From contig NZ_JAUSUZ010000001.1 of NCBI RefSeq assembly GCF_030813715.1, positions 6,448,001 through 6,512,000 of the forward strand: a stretch of DNA of 64,000 nt, written 5' to 3'. Numbering within the stretch: position 1 is the stretch's first letter; each line of letters opens with the position of its first letter. Position numbers and translations under genes: made by a program. Below are positions 41,062 to 47,858 of this stretch, one piece after another. A model generated the notes under the pieces. It did not search any database. It was not told the DNA's origin and worked only from the letters and a program-made list of their open reading frames with translations. The stretch comes from Catenuloplanes indicus (GTDB lineage: Bacteria > Actinomycetota > Actinomycetes > Mycobacteriales > Micromonosporaceae).

Positions 41062-42525
41062 TTGCCTAGCAACCGCACAGCGTCAGCCTCTGAGTCCGAC
41101 TTCGACGAGATCGACCTGTGGGACGACGAGGATCAGAACACCGACGACGACGTGACGACCGGTGAGCTGGAGCTGGAGGACAGGCACGCCCTGCGCCGCG
41201 TGGCGGGCCTCAGCACCGAGCTCACCGACATCACCGAGGTCGAGTACCGCCAGCTCCGCCTGGAGCGGGTCGTGCTGGTCGGCGTCTGGACCGGCAGCTC
41301 CGTCACCGAGGCGGAGAACTCGCTGACCGAGTTGGCCGCGCTGGCCGAGACCGCCGGGTCGCAGATCCTGGAGGGCCTGATCCAGCGGCGCAACCGGCCG
41401 GACCCGGCCACGTTCATCGGCCGTGGCAAGGTCGAGGAGCTGGGCGCGGTCGTCCGGGAGACCGGCGCCGACACCGTCATCTGCGACGGCGAGCTGTCCC
41501 CGTCCCAGCTGCGCAACCTGGAGCAGCAGGTCAAGGTCAAGGTCGTCGACCGTACGGCGCTGATCCTGGACATCTTCGCCCAGCACGCCAAGAGCAAGGA
41601 GGGTAAGGCGCAGGTCGAGCTGGCGCAGCTCGAATACCTGGTGCCGCGCCTCCGGGGCTGGGGTGAGTCGCTGTCCCGCCAGGCCGGTGGTGCCGGCGGT
41701 GGCGCGAGCGGCGGCGGCGTCGGCCTGCGCGGTCCCGGTGAGACGAAGCTGGAGATCGACCGGCGGCGCATCCGGACCCGCATCGCCCGCCTGCGGCGGG
41801 AGATCAAGGCGATGAAGACGGTACGGGAGACCAAGCGCGCCCGTCGCACGCGGCGCTCGGTGCCGGCCGTCGCGATCGCCGGTTACACCAACGCCGGCAA
41901 GTCCAGCCTGCTGAACAAGCTGACCAACGCGGGCGTGCTGGTGGAGAACGCGCTGTTCGCCACGCTCGACCCGACCACCCGCCGGGCGTACGCGTCGGAC
42001 GGCCGGGTCTACACGCTCTCCGACACGGTCGGCTTCGTCCGGCACCTGCCGCACCAGATCGTGGAGGCGTTCCGCTCCACGCTCGAGGAGGTCGCGGAGG
42101 CGGACGTGGTGGTGCACGTGGTGGACGGCTCGCACCCCGACCCGGAGGAGCAGCTGCGCGCGGTGCGCGAGGTGCTGGCCGAGGTCGGCGCGGACCGGCT
42201 GCCCGAGCTGCTGGTGGTCAACAAGACCGACGCGGCCGACGAGGAGACGCTGCTCCGCCTCAAGCGCGAGTGGCCGGACGCGATCTTCGTGTCCGCGCAC
42301 ACCGGCCGCGGCATCGACGAGCTGCGGTCCGCGATCGAGTCGCGGCTGCCGCGGCCGGCCGTGGAGATCCGTGTCACGGTGCCGTACGACCGTGGCGATC
42401 TGGTGGCGCAGGTGCATCGCCGCGGCGAGGTGCTCAGCACCGCGCACACCGGCGACGGTACGGAACTGCACGTCCGCGTCGATGAAGCCCTTGCCGCCGA
42501 GCTGTCACCGTGGGTAACCGGCTGA
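41062..42525 (+). CDS. hflX: GTPase HflX
   Basis: A 487-residue ribosome-associated GTPase that rescues or splits stalled ribosomes in stress. An acidic N-terminal extension (about 1-45, rich in Asp/Glu) precedes the HflX N domain (FIGRGKVEEL), a Gly-rich hinge (GGAGGGASGGGVGLRGPGET) and the G domain: G1 GYTNAGKSS, G3 DTVGF, G4 NKTD. TTG start with GAGGAGGG at 7-nt spacing. Terminator-like hairpin at 42559. Confidence 0.95.
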   Translation: MPSNRTASASESDFDEIDLWDDEDQNTDDDVTTGELELEDRHALRRVAGLSTELTDITEVEYRQLRLERVVLVGVWTGSSVTEAENSLTELAALAETAGSQILEGLIQRRNRPDPATFIGRGKVEELGAVVRETGADTVICDGELSPSQLRNLEQQVKVKVVDRTALILDIFAQHAKSKEGKAQVELAQLEYLVPRLRGWGESLSRQAGGAGGGASGGGVGLRGPGETKLEIDRRRIRTRIARLRREIKAMKTVRETKRARRTRRSVPAVAIAGYTNAGKSSLLNKLTNAGVLVENALFATLDPTTRRAYASDGRVYTLSDTVGFVRHLPHQIVEAFRSTLEEVAEADVVVHVVDGSHPDPEEQLRAVREVLAEVGADRLPELLVVNKTDAADEETLLRLKREWPDAIFVSAHTGRGIDELRSAIESRLPRPAVEIRVTVPYDRGDLVAQVHRRGEVLSTAHTGDGTELHVRVDEALAAELSPWVTG

Positions 42526-42558
42526 CGTTTCCTATTGTCCTGATTTGTAGTTGTCTGT

Positions 42559-42594
42559 GGGTGCGATGCGGCGCGTAAGGGCGGCATCGCACCC
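42559..42594 (+). terminator. hairpin downstream of hflX
   Basis: An 11-bp stem (GGGTGCGATGC/GCATCGCACCC) with a 14-nt loop, 33 bp after the stop, followed by GGTGTGTGT. Confidence 0.65.
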
Positions 42595-42640
42595 GGTGTG
42601 TGTCAGTCGGCTTTGATCGGCGTGTAACCAAGGTTCGAGG

Positions 42641-45139
42641 ATGGCGTGCGAGACTAGCCGGATGCGGCGTGCGGTTTCATCGATTGTTGTGGCGTTCGGG
42701 CTGGTCGCTGCCATGCCGTCGAACGCACTCGCGGCGGCGGCCGCGGAGCCCGCGAAGGGCCAGGAGGTGTGCAAGCTCTCCGACGAGGTGCTGTCCGAGC
42801 TCTCCGGCATCGCCGCCTACGAGGACGGCTACTTCGTCATCAACGACGGCTCGGACAACCCCGCCGAGGCCACCAAGGTCTTCTACCTGGACGGCAAGTG
42901 CAAGCTCCAGGGCAACCGGACCATCGAGTACCCCGGCGAGCCCGCGGACACCGAGGACATGGTGCTCTCGCCGGACGGAAAGACGCTGTGGGTCGGCGAC
43001 GTCGGTGACAACGAGGGCAAGCGCGCCACGATCGGGCTGTTCAAGATCGACCTGACGGCGGAGAGCCCGGAGCCGGTCTATTACCCCGTGCGTTACCCCG
43101 GCGACAACGCGCCGAACGCCGAGGCCCTGCTGGTCAACGGCGACGGTACGCCGATCGTGGTCACCAAGGAGGCCGCGGTCGCGCACTTCTGGATCCCCGC
43201 GGCGCCGCTGGAGAAGACCGCGGACGGCATCGAGCTCAAGCAGGCCGGCGAGTGGAAGATCCCGCTGACCGAGACCAGCACCTGGCTCGGCGTGCCCGGC
43301 CGGCTCGCGGTCACCGGCGGCGCGGTCGCGCCCGGCGGCGCGAAGGTGGCACTCCGTACGTACGCGGACGCGTTCGAGTGGGACGTGCAGAACGGCGACG
43401 TCATCGCGGCCGTGACCGGCGGCGAACCACGCATCACCGGGCTGCCCGACGAGTCGTTCGGCGAGGCGATCACGTACGCGGCGGACGGCGCCTCCTACAT
43501 CACCGTCTCCGAGGTGTCACCGGGCCAGACGTTCGCCAAGGACACGCCGAAGCTGCTGAAGTACGCGCCGACGCACAACGCGGTCCAGGCGCAGGACGCG
43601 GGCGGCGACGGCCAGGGCGACGACCGCGCGCTGTGGGAGAAGCTGTCCCTCGGCCAGATCACCGCCGCGGTCGTGTCGGTCGGCGTCGTCGGCCTGCTCA
43701 TGCTGATCGGCGGCATCCTCGGCATCGTGATGTTCCGGCGCCGCAACCCGGTCCCGGACGAGGAGGAGCCCAAGGTCAAGGCCGCATCCGCCGCCGGGCT
43801 CGGTGACGGCGACTCGCCCGAGCAGAGCGGCGGCTGGAACGGCGCGGAGTCCTCGGGCGCGAACCGCCGTGAGCCGGCCGCCGCGGGCGCCGTGTACGGC
43901 GCGGGCGGCGCGGCCCGGTCCGGCGGCGTGTACGGCGGCGGCCCGGCCGGTATGAACGGCGGCGGCTCCGGCGCGGTCTACGGCGCCGGCGGAAACGGCG
44001 CCGGCGGTGGGGCGGCGCGCGGCGGTGGCGGCGTGTACGGCGGTGGCCCGGCCGGTATGAACGGCGGCGGCTCTGGTGCGGTGTACGGCGCCGGCGCTGG
44101 TCCGGGCGACGGCGGCAAGGCCGGTGCCGCTAAGTCCGGCGGCGTGTACGGCGGTGGCCCGGCCGGTATGAACGGCGGCGGCTCCGGCGCGGTGTACGGC
44201 GCCGGTGGCGGCCGCGCGGCCGGCCGGCCGGACGGGTCCGGTCAGGGCCCGCGCGGCGGCGGTCGCGGTCCGCAGGATCCGCAGCAGAGCGGCGGCGTGT
44301 ACGGCGGTGGCCCGGCCGGTATGAACGGCGGCGGCTCCGGCGCGGTCTACGGCGCCGGTGGCGCCGGTGGCCAGGGCGGCGGCGGTCAGGGCGGCGGCGG
44401 TCGCGGGCCGGGCGGCGGCGGTCGTGGTCCCGGCGGCCAGGGCGGTGGCCCGCGCGGCGGCGGTCAAGGCGGCCAGGACGGCCCTCGCGGCGCTGGTCAG
44501 GGCGGTCCCGGCGGGGGTCCGCGCGGTGGCCAGGCCGGCCCCGGCGGCGGTCCGCGCGGTGCCGGTCAGGGCGGTGCCGACGGCCCGCGCGGCGGGGCGC
44601 AGGGTGCACGCGGCGGGGCGCCGGCTGGGCCCGGTGGCCCGCGCGGCGGGCAGGGCGGTCCCGGCGGCGGTCCGCGCGGTGACGGTGGTCCGGGCGGCGG
44701 CGGCCGGCGTGGCCCGCAGCAGAGCGGCGGAAACCCGCAGCAGGGCGGCGGAAACCCGCTGCAGAGCGGCGGCATCCCGCAGGCCGGGCGTGGTCCGCAG
44801 CAGGGCGGTCGCGGCCCGCAGCAAGGCGGGCGTGGGCCGCAGCAGGGTGCGCGCGGTCCGCAACAGGGCGGCGGCGTCCCGCAGGGCGGGCGCGGTCCCC
44901 AGCAGGGCGGGCGCGGTCCGCAGGACGGTGGGCGGGCTCCGCAGCAGGGCGGTGGCGGTCGCCCGCCGCGCCAGGGCGGGAGCGGCGTCTACGGCGGCGG
45001 CCCGGCCGGTATGAACGGCGGCGGTTCCGGTGCCGTCTACGGCGGCGGGGACGGCGAGCGGAGCGGCGGTCACGATCGCCGCGACGACCAGCGCGGCGGT
45101 TACCCGCAGAACCCGCCCTACGACGACCGCCGGCGCTGA
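42641..45139 (+). CDS. membrane-anchored secreted protein with beta-propeller-like domain and Gly-rich repeat tail
   Basis: An 832-residue protein of unknown function. Signal peptide (MRRAVSSIVVAFGLVAAM, cleavage near NALAAAA); an extracellular region of about 290 residues with repeated strand motifs (YFVINDGSDNPAE, MVLSPDGKTLWVGDVGDNEG, EAITYAADGASYITVSE) resembling beta-propeller proteins; one transmembrane helix (about 345-370, VVSVGVVGLLMLIGGILGIVMF); then a cytoplasmic tail of about 460 residues made of Gly/Pro/Gln/Arg repeats, with five copies of a 20-residue GVYGGGPAGMNGGGSGAVYG unit. ATG 42641 has AAGG at good spacing; 42662 is an alternative that starts directly at the signal peptide. 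Confidence 0.7.
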   Translation: MACETSRMRRAVSSIVVAFGLVAAMPSNALAAAAAEPAKGQEVCKLSDEVLSELSGIAAYEDGYFVINDGSDNPAEATKVFYLDGKCKLQGNRTIEYPGEPADTEDMVLSPDGKTLWVGDVGDNEGKRATIGLFKIDLTAESPEPVYYPVRYPGDNAPNAEALLVNGDGTPIVVTKEAAVAHFWIPAAPLEKTADGIELKQAGEWKIPLTETSTWLGVPGRLAVTGGAVAPGGAKVALRTYADAFEWDVQNGDVIAAVTGGEPRITGLPDESFGEAITYAADGASYITVSEVSPGQTFAKDTPKLLKYAPTHNAVQAQDAGGDGQGDDRALWEKLSLGQITAAVVSVGVVGLLMLIGGILGIVMFRRRNPVPDEEEPKVKAASAAGLGDGDSPEQSGGWNGAESSGANRREPAAAGAVYGAGGAARSGGVYGGGPAGMNGGGSGAVYGAGGNGAGGGAARGGGGVYGGGPAGMNGGGSGAVYGAGAGPGDGGKAGAAKSGGVYGGGPAGMNGGGSGAVYGAGGGRAAGRPDGSGQGPRGGGRGPQDPQQSGGVYGGGPAGMNGGGSGAVYGAGGAGGQGGGGQGGGGRGPGGGGRGPGGQGGGPRGGGQGGQDGPRGAGQGGPGGGPRGGQAGPGGGPRGAGQGGADGPRGGAQGARGGAPAGPGGPRGGQGGPGGGPRGDGGPGGGGRRGPQQSGGNPQQGGGNPLQSGGIPQAGRGPQQGGRGPQQGGRGPQQGARGPQQGGGVPQGGRGPQQGGRGPQDGGRAPQQGGGGRPPRQGGSGVYGGGPAGMNGGGSGAVYGGGDGERSGGHDRRDDQRGGYPQNPPYDDRRR
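43925..45043 (+). repeat. five 60-bp coding repeats plus a GPQQGG repeat block
   Basis: Copies of a 60-bp unit at 43925, 44030, 44141, 44294 and 44984, all in the same frame and encoding the same 20 residues apart from silent changes. Between the fourth and fifth copies lies a block of shorter GGRGPQQ-type repeats (about 44360-44980). Confidence 0.9.
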
Positions 45140-45260
45140 TTCGCGGGCGACGATCAGAGGTTTCCGGGGTGCGGCCTCCACGGCCGACGGAGCCCACACC
45201 CCGGACGTCTTTCGCGGCGATCCGATTTCGGTGTGACGGCCCGTGCCGTGACCGACGAGC

Positions 45261-45293
45261 CCGCATTCCTCGGGCGTCGCCGGAGGAATGCGG
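45261..45293. terminator. hairpin 1 between the convergent repeat-protein gene and lexA
   Basis: An 11-bp perfect stem (CCGCATTCCTC/GAGGAATGCGG) with an 11-nt loop. Confidence 0.65.
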
Positions 45294-45298
45294 ATATC

Positions 45299-45332
45299 CG
45301 GCTCGGCTCGCCGGGCTGGGCGAGCCGAGCCG
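45299..45332. terminator. hairpin 2 between the convergent repeat-protein gene and lexA
   Basis: A 14-bp perfect stem (CGGCTCGGCTCGCC/GGCGAGCCGAGCCG) with a 6-nt loop, 5 bp from hairpin 1. The pair would stop transcripts from both sides. Confidence 0.75.
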
Positions 45333-45397
45333 CTTGCAGCGCGGCGCCGCCGGATCGCGTGTGGCGCTGTTGCGGGATCCGGTGCTGCGCCGCGACC

Positions 45398-46177
45398 TCA
45401 GATCCGCCGGAGCACCGCCACGACGCGGCCGATGATGGATGCGTCGTCGCCCGGGATCGGGTCGAACGCCGGGTTCGCCGGCATCAGCCAGACGTGTCCG
45501 TCGCGGCGCCGGTACGTCTTCACCGTGGCCTCGCCGTCCAGCATCGCGGCGACGATCTCACCGGAGTCCGCGTTCGGCTGCTGCCGCACCACGACCCAGT
45601 CGCCGTCGCAGATCGCGGCGTCGATCATCGAGTCGCCCTTGACCTTCAGCATGAAGACCTCGCCCTCGCCGACCAGCTCGCGCGGCAGCGGGAAGACCTC
45701 CTCCACCGCCTGCTCGGCCAGGATCGGGCCACCGGCCGCGATCCGGCCCAGCATCGGCACGAACGCGGGCGTGGGGCGCTGCGCGCGGGCCGCCTCGTCG
45801 TCGATCATGTCGGCCGGCGGCCGGACGTCGACGGCACGCGGCCGGTTCGGGTCGCGGCGCAGGAAGCCCTTCCGCTCCAGCTCCTTCAGCTGGTACGCGA
45901 CGGAGGACGGGGAGACGAGGCCGACCGCCTCGCCGATCTCCCGGACACTCGGCGGGTAACCGTACTTCTCCACCCACTCGCGGATGAACTCGAGAATCTT
46001 GCGCTGGCGTGCCGTGAGGTCCGCGGAGACCAGATCGGGGAAACTGCTGACCGGCTGCACCGGCCGCAGGTGCGGGGCCGCGGCCCGTTGCCGCCCGGCG
46101 CCGCGCTTGCCCGCGGAGGGCGCGCTCTTGCCCTGCTGCTCCTGCTCCGGATGCTTGCTCCGGTCGTCGGTTGACAC
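45398..46177 (-). CDS. lexA: SOS repressor LexA
   Basis: A 259-residue repressor: disordered N-terminal extension (1-45, Lys/Gln/Ser-rich), winged helix-turn-helix (about 52-115; [36 protein letters not shown]), Ala148-Gly149 cleavage site ([10 protein letters not shown]), and Ser183/Lys220 protease dyad (GDSM, TVKTY). RecA filaments induce self-cleavage. GTG start at 46177 follows AGGGAGG. The 358-bp upstream region contains one perfect and two variant SOS boxes, so it is autoregulated. Confidence 0.97.
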   Translation of the reverse strand: MSTDDRSKHPEQEQQGKSAPSAGKRGAGRQRAAAPHLRPVQPVSSFPDLVSADLTARQRKILEFIREWVEKYGYPPSVREIGEAVGLVSPSSVAYQLKELERKGFLRRDPNRPRAVDVRPPADMIDDEAARAQRPTPAFVPMLGRIAAGGPILAEQAVEEVFPLPRELVGEGEVFMLKVKGDSMIDAAICDGDWVVVRQQPNADSGEIVAAMLDGEATVKTYRRRDGHVWLMPANPAFDPIPGDDASIIGRVVAVLRRI

Positions 46178-46454
46178 GTCCGTCCTCCCTGGTCGGTGAG
46201 TGCCGGGTGCGGCACCTGGTCGCCGGTGCGCGGTGGGGAAGTGCGCAACGGCGGCCGTTAGGTACGGGAGTGCGCCATGCGGACCGCGGCCGGACGTCAC
46301 GTCGCCCGGTGGTGCGGCCCCGCCGAGCCGGTTTGGGGAAGTCCGGTTCGGCGTGGTGACCCCTCTGTGCGCAAACGGTAATGGTGAAATCCCACTTCTT
46401 CAAACATCTGTACGAGATTTAGGCGGCGTGTCGCGCTTTCGAGCCTCGACATCC

Positions 46455-46466
46455 GTACGCATGTTC
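46455..46466. promoter_or_regulatory. variant SOS-like box 1 (GTAC-N4-GTTC)
   Basis: GTACGCATGTTC; one mismatch to the LexA core. 24 bp from variant box 2. Confidence 0.4.
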
Positions 46467-46478
46467 TGGTAGACCTTC

Positions 46479-46490
46479 GTACGTCCGTTC
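46479..46490. promoter_or_regulatory. variant SOS-like box 2 (GTAC-N4-GTTC)
   Basis: GTACGTCCGTTC; one mismatch to the LexA core, 16 bp from the perfect box. Confidence 0.45.
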
Positions 46491-46494
46491 TATC

Positions 46495-46506
46495 GAACCC
46501 TTGTTC
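46495..46506. promoter_or_regulatory. perfect SOS (LexA) box between lexA and the LysM gene
   Basis: GAACCCTTGTTC, extended to a 16-bp palindrome by flanking TC/GA. It lies immediately upstream of TAAGAT (46510-46515), the probable -10 of the LysM gene, so bound LexA should block that promoter. Confidence 0.88.
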
Positions 46507-46509
46507 GAG

Positions 46510-46515
46510 TAAGAT
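46510..46515 (+). promoter_or_regulatory. -10 element of the LysM gene
   Basis: TAAGAT, 3 bp after the SOS box and about 20 bp before the GTG start with its GGGGGG Shine-Dalgarno. Confidence 0.5.
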
Positions 46516-46535
46516 CATTATTACTGGGGGGTCCC

Positions 46536-46943
46536 GTGGCCGGGACGGCAACGACGACGGCGTTCTCCGCATCCGCGGTGAGCGCCCCCACCAGGGCGGC
46601 GATCGGTTGGGGGACCGATCGCACGGCCCGTCCGGCGCAGCGGCCGCCGAGGAGGCCGCTGCGCCTCACCCGGCGTGGCCGGATCGTCCGCATGATCGCG
46701 CTGATCGCGCTGGCCTGGGTCGCGGTCGGCCTGGTCGCCGCCACCGCCTCGCACGCGGAGAAGGACGCCGGCCCGCTGCCCACCGCCGTGGTGCAGAAGC
46801 ACGACACGCTGTGGGACATCGCGGCGCGCTACCGTCCCAGCGACGACCCGTTCGCCATGGTGGAGGAGATCCGGGCGCTGAACGATCTGCCCGGCTACAC
46901 GATCCGTCCCGGCCAGGAGTTGCGGCTGCCGCGCGAGCGCTGA
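46536..46943 (+). CDS. LysM-domain membrane protein, likely SOS-induced division inhibitor
   Basis: A 135-residue protein: basic N-terminal cytoplasmic part (about 1-50), one transmembrane helix (IALIALAWVAVGLVAATA, about 53-70) and an extracellular LysM peptidoglycan-binding domain (about 82-133; VVQKHDTLWDIAARY, LPGYTIRPGQELRLP). It is divergent from lexA with a perfect SOS box at its promoter. This is the layout of Bacillus yneA and the position of corynebacterial divS and mycobacterial Rv2719c/ChiZ, which slow septation during DNA damage. Function here is inferred from architecture and position. Confidence 0.82.
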   Translation: MAGTATTTAFSASAVSAPTRAAIGWGTDRTARPAQRPPRRPLRLTRRGRIVRMIALIALAWVAVGLVAATASHAEKDAGPLPTAVVQKHDTLWDIAARYRPSDDPFAMVEEIRALNDLPGYTIRPGQELRLPRER

Positions 46944-47092
46944 GATCGTCCCCCGGGAGCCGAAACCCGGTCAAAAGCAACGACTTCCGCGCCGCCGGTA
47001 ACCACCGTCCCACGACGCGTGTTGAGACCGCAGGCACAGTTGTGACCGATGCGGCGGGTGAGCTTGCACCCGTGGCGTGGGGGGCCTAGGGT

Positions 47093-47109
47093 CACAACAT
47101 CTAGTAGTG
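47093..47109. promoter_or_regulatory. candidate NrdR box upstream of nrdR
   Basis: CACAACATCTAGTAGTG, an imperfect palindrome (half-sites CACnAC/GTnGTG) resembling NrdR boxes of actinobacteria. The usual second box about three helical turns away is not obvious. The rest of the 331-bp gap shows no gene. Confidence 0.4.
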
Positions 47110-47274
47110 ACACGGGTGTAAGTCATCAACTGGTAGGGGTCCTCACCCCCACCTTCCCAGCCTGTTCACCACAGCGGCCGCCCGGTGCAACCGGGCGTTT
47201 TCGCTGCGGTTCGGCGTGCGCGGGGTAAGGCTGGAGGGGAGCCGGCCCAGCCGCGGGGGAAGGGGACGCTCGAC

Positions 47275-47799
47275 ATGCGCTGTCCGTATTGCCGGCACGC
47301 CGACTCCCGGGTGGTGGATTCCCGCGAGGCGGACGACGGGCAGCTGATCCGCCGGCGGCGGTCCTGCCCCGAGTGCGGCAAGCGGTTCACCACGGTCGAG
47401 GAGGCGGTCCTCGCGGTGGTGAAGCGCAGCGGCGTCACCGAGCCGTTCAGCCGGACGAAGATCGCCAACGGCGTGCGCAAGGCCTGCCAGGGCCGCCCGG
47501 TCACGGAGGACGCACTGGCTCTGCTCGCGCAGCGGGTGGAGGACGCGGTCCGGTCGCGGGGCGCGGCGGAGATTCCCAGTAACGAGGTCGGTCTCGCGAT
47601 CCTCGGCCCGCTGCGGGAGCTTGACGTCGTCGCCTACCTGCGGTTCGCCAGCGTCTACCGGTCGTTCGACACGCTGGGGGACTTCGAACGGGAGATCGAG
47701 GCGTTGCGCCAGGAGGCGCTGGCGCGTGAGGCCGCGATCGAGCAGGGCGCGGACGCGAACGGCGCGGCAGCCGTACCGTCCGATCGCTCTGGGGTCTGA
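47275..47799 (+). CDS. nrdR: transcriptional repressor NrdR
   Basis: A 174-residue repressor of ribonucleotide reductase genes: zinc ribbon with Cys3, Cys6, Cys31, Cys34 (CPYC, CPEC) and an ATP-cone (about 46-136) that senses ATP/dATP. ATG 47275 follows GGGGAAGGGG. It lies just ahead of nrdJ, as in Streptomyces. Confidence 0.97.
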   Translation: MRCPYCRHADSRVVDSREADDGQLIRRRRSCPECGKRFTTVEEAVLAVVKRSGVTEPFSRTKIANGVRKACQGRPVTEDALALLAQRVEDAVRSRGAAEIPSNEVGLAILGPLRELDVVAYLRFASVYRSFDTLGDFEREIEALRQEALAREAAIEQGADANGAAAVPSDRSGV

Positions 47800-47819
47800 G
47801 CAACGACAGTAGTGAGAGT

Positions 47820-47838
47820 CGCGGCTACGAAAGCCGCG
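47820..47838 (+). other. small hairpin in the nrdR-nrdJ gap
   Basis: A 7-bp stem (CGCGGCT/AGCCGCG) with loop ACGAA, directly before the nrdJ Shine-Dalgarno (GAGGGGGAAG). It may tune nrdJ translation or mRNA ends. Confidence 0.4.
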
Positions 47839-47858
47839 CTGATCGAGGGGGAAGCACA

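Noticed and set aside
43517-45266. Long open frames antisense to the Gly-rich repeat protein
   Set aside because: They mirror low-complexity GC-rich repeats; they have no ribosome site, no plausible domain and run against the clear signal-peptide protein.
46944-47274. Possible cobalamin riboswitch before nrdR/nrdJ
   Set aside because: No B12-box-like sequence was found; nrdRJ in related actinobacteria is controlled by NrdR instead, and a candidate NrdR box is present.
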